64,000 nt of DNA from Pseudaquabacterium pictum (GTDB taxonomy: Bacteria; Pseudomonadota; Gammaproteobacteria; Burkholderiales; Burkholderiaceae_C): positions 1 to 64,000 of the forward strand of contig NZ_BJCL01000011.1 in NCBI RefSeq assembly GCF_005403045.1. Direction: 5' to 3'. Positions 9,626 through 18,927 of this stretch are shown one piece after another (the stretch's first letter is position 1; each line of letters begins with the position of its first letter). The notes under the pieces are model-generated. The model was not told the DNA's origin. It worked only from the letters and a program-made list of their open reading frames with translations, and ran no database searches. The position numbers and the translations under genes were made by a program.

Positions 9626-10720
9626 TCAACCGATGCTCTCGACCTGGCGGCTCTGCTGGTAGGCCTTGCCGAAGCGGTTGGCCAGGAAGTCGGGCAGCGC
9701 CACCTGCTCTTGCCGGATGAAGCCGCTTTGCGGCAGCTTGCCTTCGCGGAACAGGTCCACCGCCGCGCAGATGCCGGCGGCGGTGGTGATCTGGATGGCC
9801 GACAGCGGGTGTGTCTCCGACCGGTCGGCAAAGATCTTGCGCGCGAACACCTCCTGCAGCAGCTGGCCGTCGCGCAGGCCGCTGACGGTGACGAACACCA
9901 GCACCACATCCTGCATGGTGCCGGGCACGCTCTTGCGCAGGATGTCCTTCAGCGTGGCCTGGTCGTCCTTCAGTTGCAGATCTTCCAGCAGCAGCTTCAT
10001 CAGCGCCTGGTGGCCGGGGTAGCGCACGCTCTTGTAGTCCAGCGTGCGCACGCGGCCGGCCAGCGTGTTGCACAACGTGCCGAGGCCGCCGCTGGTGTTG
10101 AAGGCCTCGTACTCGGTGCCGTCCAGGCTGAAGTGCTCCAGGCCTTCGAGCGGCAGCACCTCCAGCGTCTGGCCGTCGCGGATGGCCTCGCAGGGGTGGC
10201 AGTACTCGTTGATCAGGCCGTCCACGCTCCAGGTCAGGTTGTACTTCAGCGCGTTGGTGGGAAAGGCCGGCAGCGCGCCGACGCGCATCTTCACGTCGTG
10301 CAGGGTGTCGAAGCCCTGGGCCAGGTGGTGGGCCACGATGCCGATGAAGCCCGGCGCCAGGCCGCACTGCGGCATGAAGGCGGTGCGGGCGCCGTCGGCC
10401 AGCTGCTGGATGGCGCGGGTGGCGGCCACGTCCTCGGTCAGGTCGAAGTAGTGGCAGCCGGCCTCGCGGGCCAGCGTGGCGGTGGCAATCGCCAGGTGGT
10501 AGGGCAGTGCGTTGACCGCGGCGTCGTGGCCGCGCAGCGCGGCCAGCAGGGCGGGCTGGTCCTCGGTGTCGACCTGGCGGGTGGTGATGCCCGGGCCCGA
10601 CACGCGCGCCAGCGCCTGCGGGTTCTTGTCGATCAGGGTGACCTGGTAGTCGCCGGTGGCGGCCAGCAGGCGGGCGATGGTCTGGCCGATGTGGCCGGCG
10701 CCGAGCAGGGCGATGTGCAT
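9626..10720 (-). CDS. Saccharopine dehydrogenase-family oxidoreductase (candidate lysine 6-dehydrogenase)
   Basis: 364 residues. An N-terminal Rossmann fold begins MHIALLGAGHIGQTIARLL, and a saccharopine-dehydrogenase C-terminal domain carries CGLAPGFIGIVAHHL and the GGLGTLCNTLAGRV segment. Single-domain proteins of this length include lysine 6-dehydrogenase (lysine to piperideine-6-carboxylate) and classical saccharopine dehydrogenase. Pairing with an ALDH7, which consumes that product, fits either. No lysine-ketoglutarate reductase is in the window, which tilts me to the direct dehydrogenase (inference). The gene is divergent from an Lrp-family regulator, with a perfect inverted repeat in the 136-base gap. 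Confidence 0.87.
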   Translation of the reverse strand: MHIALLGAGHIGQTIARLLAATGDYQVTLIDKNPQALARVSGPGITTRQVDTEDQPALLAALRGHDAAVNALPYHLAIATATLAREAGCHYFDLTEDVAATRAIQQLADGARTAFMPQCGLAPGFIGIVAHHLAQGFDTLHDVKMRVGALPAFPTNALKYNLTWSVDGLINEYCHPCEAIRDGQTLEVLPLEGLEHFSLDGTEYEAFNTSGGLGTLCNTLAGRVRTLDYKSVRYPGHQALMKLLLEDLQLKDDQATLKDILRKSVPGTMQDVVLVFVTVSGLRDGQLLQEVFARKIFADRSETHPLSAIQITTAAGICAAVDLFREGKLPQSGFIRQEQVALPDFLANRFGKAYQQSRQVESIG

Positions 10721-10791
10721 GGGAGGCTCCGTGGGCAGGTGGGCAATGCCGGCAGTCTGCGGAACCTCGGTGACGGATGAAAGCGTGAGTT

Positions 10792-10817
10792 CGTCGAAAG
10801 ACTGCGGTGTTTCGACG
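10792..10817. promoter_or_regulatory. Perfect inverted repeat, probable Lrp-family operator
   Basis: CGTCGAAA, ten bases, TTTCGACG: two perfect 8-bp arms, centre-to-centre 18 bases, in the divergent gap between the saccharopine-dehydrogenase-family gene and the Lrp gene. The second arm ends 39 bases before the Lrp ATG. Its position and symmetry fit autoregulation plus control of the lysine operon by the adjacent regulator. Confidence 0.6.
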
Positions 10818-10856
10818 TTTTGTCAACCAGCATTGCCGAAACGGCAGAATGCAGCC

Positions 10857-11294
10857 ATGGAGCCCGACGACCTCGACCGCCAGCTGATCAGCCTGCTGCA
10901 GGCCAACGCCCGCGAAAGCACCGCCAACCTGGCGCGCAAGCTGGGGGTGGCCCGCACCACCGTGGTGGCGCGGCTGGCGCGGCTGGAGCGCAGCGGCGTG
11001 GTCGTGGGCTACACCCTGCGCCTGGGGCAGGATGCCGCGCGGCCGCCGCTGCGGGCGCATGTGGGCATCACCGTGCAGCCACGCAGCGGCCCGGCGGTGG
11101 TGGCAGCGCTGGGCAAGCTGCCCGAGCTGGTGCAGCTGAGCAGCGTCAGCGGCGAGTTCGACTACATCGCCGTGCTGCAGGCGCCCAGCACCCAGCGGCT
11201 GGATGCGCTGCTCGATGCCATCGGCCAGGTGGACGGCGTGCTCAAGACGACGACCTCGGTGGTGCTGGCGGTGCGCATCGACCGCCAGGCATGA
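10857..11294 (+). CDS. Lrp/AsnC family transcriptional regulator
   Basis: 145 residues: an N-terminal winged HTH (DDLDRQLISLLQANARES, then ARKLGVARTTVVARLARLE as helix-turn-helix) and a C-terminal RAM/AsnC ligand domain (VQLSSVSGEFDYIAVLQAP). Members sense amino acids and often control a neighbouring catabolic operon. Here it is divergent from the lysine dehydrogenase/ALDH7 pair, so lysine or a downstream intermediate is the natural ligand guess. The ATG at 10857 is the first that leaves the HTH complete; the longer in-frame upstream stretch would read through the operator. Confidence 0.92.
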   Translation: MEPDDLDRQLISLLQANARESTANLARKLGVARTTVVARLARLERSGVVVGYTLRLGQDAARPPLRAHVGITVQPRSGPAVVAALGKLPELVQLSSVSGEFDYIAVLQAPSTQRLDALLDAIGQVDGVLKTTTSVVLAVRIDRQA

Positions 11295-11296
11295 CA

Positions 11297-11318
11297 AAGG
11301 GGCGCCGTGGCGCCCCTT
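11297..11318. terminator. Bidirectional hairpin terminator
   Basis: AAGGGGCGCC-GT-GGCGCCCCTT is a perfect 10-bp inverted repeat (the two innermost pairs probably open to make the loop). It starts three bases after the Lrp stop and ends 24 bases before the TonB-receptor stop on the other strand. The A/T ends give a short T stretch on each strand, so it can serve both convergent genes. Confidence 0.7.
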
Positions 11319-11342
11319 GTCAGCTGTGGCGGTGCGCCGCCG

Positions 11343-14300
11343 TCAGAACTCGTAGCGCAGCGTCACCTGGGCGGCCCACTGGCTCTCGCCCTTGGTCTGC
11401 TTGGTGGTGAAGTCTTCGACCTCGTTCTGGGTGTTGTAGATGTACTTGCCCGCGGCGTTGATGCCGGCGTAGTTGACGAAGCTGCGGGCGCTGCCGCCGC
11501 GGCTGAGCACGCCGCCGATGTTGCCGCCATTGAAACCCACCTCGTCGATGCGGCCCCAGCGCTTGTTGATCAGGTTGCCGACGTTGAGGATGTCCAGCGA
11601 GATCACGCCCTTGTGCTTGCCGAACAGGCCCGGCAGCTCCTGGCTGATGCGCAGGTCGAAGGTGTTCACCCAGGGCGCATAACCGCTGTTGCGGCTGACC
11701 ACCCGGCCCTTGGCCGACGACAGCTCGCTGTTGCCGTTGACGATGGCCCAGAAACGGTCCTCGTTGGCCTGCTTCTCGGCAGCGGTGGCGCCGAAGAACT
11801 CCACCTCACCCGAGCCCGGCGCGCTGGGGATGTACATCAGGTCGTTGCCCGAGATGCCGTCGCCGTTCAGGTCATTGCGGTAGGTCCAGCTGAACGGGCG
11901 GCCACGCCGGCCTTCGTAGAACAGGCCGAGCGAGGTCTTGTAGCTGCCGACGAAGGCCTTGCCCCAGGTCACACCGCTGGTCACCCGGTCGCGGATCATG
12001 TAGGCCGAGCGGCCGGCCTTTTCCTCGTTGGGATCGAAGATGGCCCGGCCGTTCCAGTTGGAGATGGCGGTCGATGAGGTGAGCGGGTTGACTTCGGTGG
12101 CCTCGGTGTAGGTGTAGGCCACGTTCCAGTTCAGGCTGCGCGCCACCGAGCCCGACAGCGACAGGGTGAGCGCATCGCCGCGGCCGCCGGTGGTGTTCTC
12201 GGCCAGCAGCACGTCGCTGAAGGCGGCGTTGCGGTTGGCACGGTTGCGCACAGCCGCCACCGGGGCGTCGGCGCCGGTCCAGCCCGCGGCGGTGCGGCCG
12301 ACGGCGTTGTAGAACAGCGGCCGGCCATCGGGACCGGTGGCAGTGGGCGCGCCCAGGTTCAGGTGGGTGTAGTGCAGGCTGGACTTGACGTCGGTGTGCA
12401 CCCACTCGGCGCTGGCCAGCATGCCCCACCAGGGCAGTTCATGGTCAACGGCGAGGTTGAACTTCCAGATCGACGGCTGGCGCAGGTTGGGCGCGATCAC
12501 GTCAACCGCCGCCGCCGGCACCGAGCCGGTAATCAGCGGCTGGTTGGCGGTATCCGGGGTGAACAGCAGGCCGGCCGGGCAAGGCGTGGTGCCCACGCCG
12601 CAGGTGAACGAGGCATTGAACATGCCGGTGTTCTGGTACGGGTTGGTCAGCCAGACGCTGGCCGCCGAGCCTTCGAACAGGCCGGCACCACCGCGCACCT
12701 GCAGGCGGCGGCCATCCTTGGGCGTGAGGTTGAGGTTGAAGCCCACCCGTGGCTGCAGCAGCGTGCGGCCGTCCATGGTGGCGGTGTTGTCCAGGCCGAA
12801 GGCGGTCTTGAAGGCGGGGTTGGCGAACGGCTTGTCGCCGGTCATCGCGTGGTCCACGCGCAGGCCGCCCATCAGGGTGAGCTGGCGGTTGACCTTCCAG
12901 GTGTCCTGCAGGAACAGGCCCAGGTTCTGCAGGTTCCAGTCGGCGGCGCCGTCCTCGATCTTGGTGCCGTTGATCGGCACGCGCAGGGTGTAGGTGGTGG
13001 GCGTGCCGGCGATGAACAGCGCCACCGGGTCGGCGCCACTGAACTGGTAGACGCCCTTGCTGTTGTTGACGAACGCGTTGAAGATGTCGTTGGACTGGTA
13101 GTCGGCGCCGAACTTCAGCTCATGGTCGCCCAGGTTCCAGGTGGCGCCCAGGTAGGTGTCCAGCGTGCTGGTGTCGATGCGGTTGAAGTGCCGGAACTGC
13201 TCCATGCCGAAGCGCAGCGTGCGGGTGCGGCCGCTGGTGCCGGCCGGCGGTGCGCCGGTGAATTCGAGTGCGATCTGCGGCAGGTCGGCGATCGACTTGG
13301 GCTCGCTCTGGTAGCCGCGCTTGGAGATCTTGAACTCGGTGGAGAAGTTGTCGGTCCAGTCGGCAAACCACTGACCCACCAGCGAATCATTGACCTTGGT
13401 CTCGGTGTACCAGTAGGTGTTCAGCGACAGCGTGGTGGGGCTGAAGCCGGCAAAGATCGGCTCGGTCTGCTCGGTCTTGCTGTAGCGCACGCTGGCACGG
13501 TGGCGGTCGGTGATGTTCCAGTCGAACTTGAGCAGGGTGTCCTTGACCAGCAGCTCGGCGCCGGCAGGCGTGGTCGCCGTGCCGGCGTCGAAGCCGTAGC
13601 CGCGGGCCGCTGCCTGGGCCGCGGTGATCTGCTCGGGCGTGATGCCCACATTGGTCAGCGTGCTGCCCACCGGGCCGAAGGCCGGCGTGGAGCGCGAGCT
13701 GCTGTACTCCTCGTAGCCGCCGAAGAAGAACAGCTTGTCCTTGATGATCGGCCCACCCAGGGTGAAGCCCTTGGTGGTGTCCTTGAAGGCGGCCGGGTCG
13801 CTGTAGGTGTTGGTGGTGCGGTTGTAGCGCTTGCCCGCCAGGTCTTCGTCGCGGAAGACGTAGTACAGGCTGCCGCTGAAGTCGTTGCCGCCGCTCTTGG
13901 TGACCGCATTGATGTTGGCGCCGGTGTAGCCCTTCTGCGTCACATCGAAGTTGCTGACGTTGATCTGCACCGACTGGATGGCGTCCATCGAGATCGGCTG
14001 CTTCAGCGTCGGCAGGTTGTTGCTCTCCAGGCCGAACGGGTCGTTGATGCTGCTGCCGTCGATGGTGATGGAGTTGAAGCGGCTGTTCTGGCCCAGGGCC
14101 GAGATCTCGCCGCGGTCCTTGTCGGTCTGGGCCACGCGGGCGTCGGTGCGGGCGTAGTCCTGCAGGTTGCGCTGGATCGACGGCAGCGCGTTGATCTGGG
14201 CGCTGCCCAGCTGCGTGCCCGCGCCCATGTTGCCGCGGTTGAAGGTCTGGTTGATGGCCGCGCCAGTGACCACCACGGTGGCGGTGCCCAGGGTGGCGTC

Positions 14301-14630
14301 CAGCGTCAGCGTCTCGGCCAGCGCCAGGTTGATGCCGTCACGCGTCTCGGTCTGCCCGCCCTGGCGGATGGTGATGGTATACGGGCCGCCGGTGCGCAGG
14401 CCGCGGGCGGCGTAGCGGCCGTCGCTGTCGGTGGTGGCGGTGCTGACCGAACCCGAGGGTGTGTGCAGGATGGTCACCGTGGCGCCAGCCACGGCCTTGC
14501 CGGCGGGGTCGACCACCCGGCCGCCCACAGCCGAGGTGGTGTTCTGCGCCATCACGGGCGCGGCAACGACGATGGCCACGGCAGCGCTCAGCGCATGGCG
14601 GGAAAAGCTGGTCCAGGGGTGGTGGCGCAT
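11343..14630 (-). CDS. Oar-like TonB-dependent outer-membrane receptor
   Basis: 1095 residues. The signal peptide ends near VVAAPVMAQ. A carboxypeptidase-regulatory-like/transthyretin-fold domain follows at about 32-115 (VGGRVVDPAGKAVAGATVTI, SDGRYAARGL). Then comes a plug domain (SITIDGSSINDPFG, INAVTKSGGNDFSGS) and a long barrel of aromatic-alternating strands ending in LRYEF, with the terminal phenylalanine expected of an outer-membrane barrel. This architecture is that of Oar-type receptors, reported for peptide or protein substrates; the substrate here is unknown. GGAGA lies about eight bases before the ATG. It shares a bidirectional terminator with the convergent Lrp gene, and no TonB/ExbBD genes are nearby. 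Confidence 0.92.
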   Translation of the reverse strand: MRHHPWTSFSRHALSAAVAIVVAAPVMAQNTTSAVGGRVVDPAGKAVAGATVTILHTPSGSVSTATTDSDGRYAARGLRTGGPYTITIRQGGQTETRDGINLALAETLTLDATLGTATVVVTGAAINQTFNRGNMGAGTQLGSAQINALPSIQRNLQDYARTDARVAQTDKDRGEISALGQNSRFNSITIDGSSINDPFGLESNNLPTLKQPISMDAIQSVQINVSNFDVTQKGYTGANINAVTKSGGNDFSGSLYYVFRDEDLAGKRYNRTTNTYSDPAAFKDTTKGFTLGGPIIKDKLFFFGGYEEYSSSRSTPAFGPVGSTLTNVGITPEQITAAQAAARGYGFDAGTATTPAGAELLVKDTLLKFDWNITDRHRASVRYSKTEQTEPIFAGFSPTTLSLNTYWYTETKVNDSLVGQWFADWTDNFSTEFKISKRGYQSEPKSIADLPQIALEFTGAPPAGTSGRTRTLRFGMEQFRHFNRIDTSTLDTYLGATWNLGDHELKFGADYQSNDIFNAFVNNSKGVYQFSGADPVALFIAGTPTTYTLRVPINGTKIEDGAADWNLQNLGLFLQDTWKVNRQLTLMGGLRVDHAMTGDKPFANPAFKTAFGLDNTATMDGRTLLQPRVGFNLNLTPKDGRRLQVRGGAGLFEGSAASVWLTNPYQNTGMFNASFTCGVGTTPCPAGLLFTPDTANQPLITGSVPAAAVDVIAPNLRQPSIWKFNLAVDHELPWWGMLASAEWVHTDVKSSLHYTHLNLGAPTATGPDGRPLFYNAVGRTAAGWTGADAPVAAVRNRANRNAAFSDVLLAENTTGGRGDALTLSLSGSVARSLNWNVAYTYTEATEVNPLTSSTAISNWNGRAIFDPNEEKAGRSAYMIRDRVTSGVTWGKAFVGSYKTSLGLFYEGRRGRPFSWTYRNDLNGDGISGNDLMYIPSAPGSGEVEFFGATAAEKQANEDRFWAIVNGNSELSSAKGRVVSRNSGYAPWVNTFDLRISQELPGLFGKHKGVISLDILNVGNLINKRWGRIDEVGFNGGNIGGVLSRGGSARSFVNYAGINAAGKYIYNTQNEVEDFTTKQTKGESQWAAQVTLRYEF

Positions 14631-14782
14631 CGGTGGGTTCTCCTCGGTTCGTGGGTGTCGGCCAACTGGGTGGCTGCCGGTTCAGCAAGTTGCCTGCCAG
14701 CAGCTGGCGCACGCCAGCTCGGCAAAACTCCTGATCATCCAGTCAGATTGTGACAATGCTGTTGGTCCGAATGGCGCATGGG

Positions 14783-14829
14783 CACGGGGTTTGCCCCGTG
14801 TTGGTGCTTTGCACCAGCATGGCTGGTGC
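14783..14829. terminator. Cluster of overlapping hairpins upstream of the TonB receptor and downstream of a 5'-nucleotidase
   Basis: Three inverted repeats crowd 47 bases. CACGGGG-TTTG-CCCCGTG is at 14783-14800. TGGTGC-TTT-GCACCA at 14802-14816 and GCACCAGC-ATG-GCTGGTGC at 14811-14829 share one arm and cannot both form. Read on the minus strand they sit just after the 5'-nucleotidase stop (14849) and about 150 bases before the receptor start, so a terminator or attenuator is plausible. No clear T-run is seen. Confidence 0.45.
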
Positions 14830-14848
14830 ATGTCGCGCAGGTGAAGCG

Positions 14849-16663
14849 TCAGTCCACCCAGGTGATGCGCGCCGTCGCCACCGGCGCCGGCTGGGTCTGC
14901 AGGTGGGCGATCAGCGCGTCCAGGTCCTGCGGGCCACCCAGGCGCTGGCGGCCGGCGCGCAGCGGCGCGTAGCCGTCGCCGCCATCAGCCATGAAGCTGT
15001 TGACCGTGACCCGCAGCGCCTGCTTGGGGCCCACCGGCTGGCCGTTCAGCGTCAGGTCCTGCACCCGCTGGCCGGGCGGCGCACTGGCCACCCAGCGGTA
15101 GGCCAGGCCGGCCGATGGCGACAGGAATGACGGGCTGGTCCGGCCGGCGGGCTGCTGCTGTTCCAGCACCGCCTTCAGCTCCACGCCGGTCAGCGTCATC
15201 ACCACCAGGCTGTTGCCGAAGGGCTGCATGCCGAAGGCGTCGCCATAGGTGACGGTGCAGGGCGGCGTGCCGGCGCAGACGAGGTCGGAACGCACGCCGC
15301 CGGGGTTCATCAGCGCCAGCTGGGCGCCGCCCTGGTCGGGCGCGCGGGTGGCGGCCAGCTGGGCATCGGCCACCAGGCGGCCGGCGGCGCTGTCGGTGCG
15401 GCCGCGGCGGTCGAAGCTGCCGGCGATGCGGCCAACCGGCCGCTGCACCCGCGGCGCGGCGGCCTGGGCATAGGCCGCCACGGTCTGCTGCACCGCGGCC
15501 ACCGGCCGGGCCTGGGCCAGCGCCTGGCCCCAGGGCGCCGGCTCGCTGGCCAGCAGGCGCTGGCGTTGTGCAGCATCGGTGCGGTCGTTGAGCACCGGCA
15601 GGTTGCGGCTGCGGGTGGCGGTGCGGTCGATCTCGCCGCTGGCCGGGTCGATCACCAGGTCGGCCACCGACACCGCGCGGCCGAAGCTCAGCGCCTGCAT
15701 CACCGGGCGGCCGTCGAGCAGGCAGTTGTAGCCCTGGTGGGTGTGGGCGCTGAAGATCACGTCGACCTTGGGGCTGATGCGCTGGGCCATGCGCGCCATG
15801 TCGCCGCGCCAGCCGGGGCAGGCGGGGTCGTTCCAGTCGGCGGGGGCGCCGGCGGCACCGGTCTCGCCGCCTTCGTGCACCAGCGCCACCAGGGCCTTCA
15901 CGCCCTGGGCGTCGAGCGCCTCGGCGGCGCGGTTGATGGCCTCGGCCTCGTCCTCGAAGCGCAGGCCGGCCACGCCGGATGGCACCACGATGGACGGTGT
16001 GTCGCGGGTGACCGCGCCGATGAAGCCGACCTGCACGCCGCCCACCCGCAGCACCCAGGTGGGTGGCAGCAGCGGCTGGCCGCTGGCCGCCAGCACATTG
16101 GCCGCCAGCACCGGAAAGCGTGCGCCGGCATAGGCCGGCTGCAGCGCGCAGGAGCTGGTGGCCGCGTCGGCAGCATTGGCGGCGCAGCCGCCGCGCAGCA
16201 GGCGCAGCAGCTCGGTGGTGCCGGCATCGAACTCATGGTTGCCGGCAGCGGCCACGTCCACGCCCAGCTGGTTGAGCACCTCCACCGTGCTTTCATGGCG
16301 GAACAGGGCTGAGACCAGCGGCGCGGCGCCCACCATGTCGCCGGTGCTGGCCAGCACGCTGTGCGGCGCGCCCTGGCGCAGCGCCTGCACCAGGCCGGCC
16401 AGCGCGGCCGCGCCGCCGGCGGCCACCCGCTGCACGCCGCCGGGCTGGACCGGATCGGGCAGCGGCACGGCCAGGCTGCCGGGCTCCAGGTGGCCGTGGA
16501 AATCATTGAAGGCGATGACCCGCAGCTGCACCGGCGTGACTGCGGCGGCAGACGCAGCCGGTGCGGTGGGCGGCTGCGGCGTGCCGCAGGCCGCCAGCAG
16601 CGCCAGCAGGGCCAGGGTGGCCGCCCGTGGGCGGCGGGGATGGGCAGGAGGGGTGACAGACAT
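14849..16663 (-). CDS. UshA-type 5'-nucleotidase/cyclic phosphodiesterase lipoprotein
   Basis: 604 residues. The N-terminus has a lipoprotein signal with lipobox LLAAC, so it is likely anchored in the periplasm or at the outer membrane. The metallophosphatase domain has the dimetal motifs AFNDFHGH, TGDMVG, GNHEFDAG, VHEGG and SAHTHQGYNC. The C-terminal nucleotidase domain has LMNPGGVRSDL and MADGGDGY. It dephosphorylates extracellular nucleotides or cyclic nucleotides to nucleosides. It lies 49 bases downstream of the adenosine deaminase gene on the same strand, probably one operon, divergent from the nucleoside importer. The start at 16663 was chosen because it opens directly into the lipoprotein signal. 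Confidence 0.92.
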   Translation of the reverse strand: MSVTPPAHPRRPRAATLALLALLAACGTPQPPTAPAASAAAVTPVQLRVIAFNDFHGHLEPGSLAVPLPDPVQPGGVQRVAAGGAAALAGLVQALRQGAPHSVLASTGDMVGAAPLVSALFRHESTVEVLNQLGVDVAAAGNHEFDAGTTELLRLLRGGCAANAADAATSSCALQPAYAGARFPVLAANVLAASGQPLLPPTWVLRVGGVQVGFIGAVTRDTPSIVVPSGVAGLRFEDEAEAINRAAEALDAQGVKALVALVHEGGETGAAGAPADWNDPACPGWRGDMARMAQRISPKVDVIFSAHTHQGYNCLLDGRPVMQALSFGRAVSVADLVIDPASGEIDRTATRSRNLPVLNDRTDAAQRQRLLASEPAPWGQALAQARPVAAVQQTVAAYAQAAAPRVQRPVGRIAGSFDRRGRTDSAAGRLVADAQLAATRAPDQGGAQLALMNPGGVRSDLVCAGTPPCTVTYGDAFGMQPFGNSLVVMTLTGVELKAVLEQQQPAGRTSPSFLSPSAGLAYRWVASAPPGQRVQDLTLNGQPVGPKQALRVTVNSFMADGGDGYAPLRAGRQRLGGPQDLDALIAHLQTQPAPVATARITWVD

Positions 16664-16712
16664 GGCAGGTGGTCCGGCGGGCCGGGCCGTGGGGAGGTGG
16701 ATCGGGCGTGTG

Positions 16713-17828
16713 TCAGGGCCGCTGCAGCACCGGCAGGCCATCGGCTGCGGCCCAGGCCAGCAGCCGGGCGCGGGCGGCATCGCGCTGGGCCACCGGCAAG
16801 AACGATGCCGCCGCCGCATCCAGCCCCATGTGCAGCAGGTCGTCCCAGCCGAAGCCGGCCTGCACCAGGCTGGCGGCCTCGCCGCTGTGGTCGACGCGGG
16901 ACATCAGCCGGTTGTCGGTGTGGAAGGACAGGCTCACGCCGGCGCGCCACAGTGCATGGATCGGGTGCAGCGCCAGTGATGCCGCGGCGCCGGTGTGCAG
17001 ATTGCTGGTGGGGCAGATCTCCAGGTGCAGGCCATGCCGGCGCACCGCGGCCAGCGCCGCGGCGGCGGCCGGGCCGTCCAGCAGATCGGCCAGGCGCACG
17101 CCATGGCCCACCCGGGTGGCGCCCAGGCGGGCGGCCTCCAGCACCTGGTCGCCCACATCGGCCTCGCCGGCATGCAGGGTCAGGCCCAGGCCGGCGGCGC
17201 GCACCCGCGCCAGCAGCGCGGCATGGCGGCTGGCCGGGAAGCCGGCCTCGGGCCCGGCCAGGTCGAAGCCCACCACCCGGGCGCTGCCGGGGGGGCGCGG
17301 CTGCTGGTGGCAGGCGATGGCCAGGTCGGCAGCGCGGGCGATCTGCGCGTCGCTCTCGTGCCGCATGCCGCAGACGATCAGCCCGGCCGGGCCGGCCGGC
17401 AGCGGGCATTGGGACAGGCCACGCAACATGGCCTCCACCGCCACGTCGCCCGGCACGCCGTGGGCCTCGAACAGCAGTGGCGCGATGCGGAACTCGGCCA
17501 GCACGCAGCCCTCGGCCAGCGCGTCCTCGGCGGCCTCGCGGGCGACGCGGGCCAGGCCCTCGGGGGTGGCCATGGCCGCCACGGTCAGGTCGAAGCCGCG
17601 CAGGTACTCCACCAGCGATCCGGCATGGGCGCGGGCGTCGAACCAGGCGGCCAGGCTGTCTTCGTCGGGCGCGGGGCTGGCGATGCCGCGCTGGCGCAGC
17701 AGGTCGAGCAGGGTGGCCACGCGCAGACCGCCGTCCAGGTGTTCATGCAGCAGCACCTTGGGCAGCTGGCGGGCGCGGTGCAGCAGGTCGGCGGTTGCTG
17801 GCGCGGAAGGCGGGGCGGCGGGCGGCAT
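16713..17828 (-). CDS. add: Adenosine deaminase family protein
   Basis: About 371 residues. Zinc and catalytic motifs are in order: HEHLDGG near the start, LHAGE, the HGVRL histidine and HTDNR, the form taken in bacterial adenosine deaminases with the TDNRLMS motif. The reaction is hydrolytic deamination of adenosine/deoxyadenosine to inosine/deoxyinosine in the cytoplasm. A GTG two codons upstream (17834) is an alternative start. It is transcribed together with the 5'-nucleotidase lipoprotein and divergently from the nucleoside ABC importer, 131 bases away, so nucleotide hydrolysis, uptake and deamination are grouped. Confidence 0.9.
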   Translation of the reverse strand: MPPAAPPSAPATADLLHRARQLPKVLLHEHLDGGLRVATLLDLLRQRGIASPAPDEDSLAAWFDARAHAGSLVEYLRGFDLTVAAMATPEGLARVAREAAEDALAEGCVLAEFRIAPLLFEAHGVPGDVAVEAMLRGLSQCPLPAGPAGLIVCGMRHESDAQIARAADLAIACHQQPRPPGSARVVGFDLAGPEAGFPASRHAALLARVRAAGLGLTLHAGEADVGDQVLEAARLGATRVGHGVRLADLLDGPAAAAALAAVRRHGLHLEICPTSNLHTGAAASLALHPIHALWRAGVSLSFHTDNRLMSRVDHSGEAASLVQAGFGWDDLLHMGLDAAAASFLPVAQRDAARARLLAWAAADGLPVLQRP

Positions 17829-17959
17829 CGGCACATGCTAGCGGAGCGGCCTGCGCGTGGCATGGGTGCAGGCAAGCACGGGGCTGCCAACGGCGCGAGT
17901 CTTGCTATCCTGCCGCCCACCCAACCACCCACCCCTGCGCCGCCCGCAGGCAACGCCCC

Positions 17960-18927
17960 ATGAAACACGCCGTGCTGGCCTCGCTGGCCCTCAGTTTCAC
18001 TGCCACCGCCGCGCTGGCCCAGCCGGCCGTCATCTACGACATGGGCGGCAAGTTCGACAAGAGCTTCAACGAGGCCGCCTACAACGGCGCCGAGCGCTGG
18101 AAGAAGGAAACCGGCAAGCCCTACCTGGACTTCGAGATCAGCAACGAGGCCCAGCGTGACCAGGCCATGCGCCGCATGGCCGACAAGGGCGCCAACCCGA
18201 TCATCGGCGTGGGCTTCGCCCAGGGCAGCACCATCGAGAAGGTGGCCAAGGACTTCCCCAAGCTGCAGTTCGCCATCATCGACTCGGTGGTGAAGCTGCC
18301 GAATGTGGAATCGGTGGTGTTCAAGGAGCAGGAAGGCAGCTTCCTGGTGGGCATGCTGGCGTCGATGGCCAGCAAGACCGGCAAGGTCGGCTTCATCGGC
18401 GGCATGGACATCCCGCTGATCCGCAAGTTCCAGTGCGGCTACGAGCAGGGCGCGAAGTACGCCAACCCCAAGGTGGAAGTCACCGCCAACATGACCGGCA
18501 CCACCCCCGCCGCCTGGAACGACCCCACCCGCGGCGGCGAGCTGGCCAAGGCCCAGTTCGCCAAGGGCGTGGACGTGGTCTTCGCCGCTGCCGGCGGCAC
18601 CGGCGTGGGCATCTACCAGGCGGCCAAGGACGGTGGCAAGTTCGCCATCGGCGTGGACAGCAACCAGAACCACCTGCACCCGGGCACCATGCTCACCAGC
18701 ATGGTCAAGCGGGTGGATGTGGCGGTGTACAACCTGGCCAAGAAGACCACGCCGGGCGTCAGCTCCCTCGGCCTGAAGGAAGGCGGCGTCGACTACGCGC
18801 TGGACCAGCACAACCAGAAGCTGATCAGCGCCGACATGAAGAAGAAGGTGGACGCGGCCAAGGCCGACATCATCGCCGGCAAGATCAAGGTGGCCGACTA
18901 CACCGCCACGAACAGCTGCACCTACTG

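Noticed and set aside
12363-14753. Long plus-strand open frame opposite the TonB receptor
   Set aside because: Val/Gly/Ala/His-rich antisense shadow with no domain; receptor motifs are all on the minus strand.
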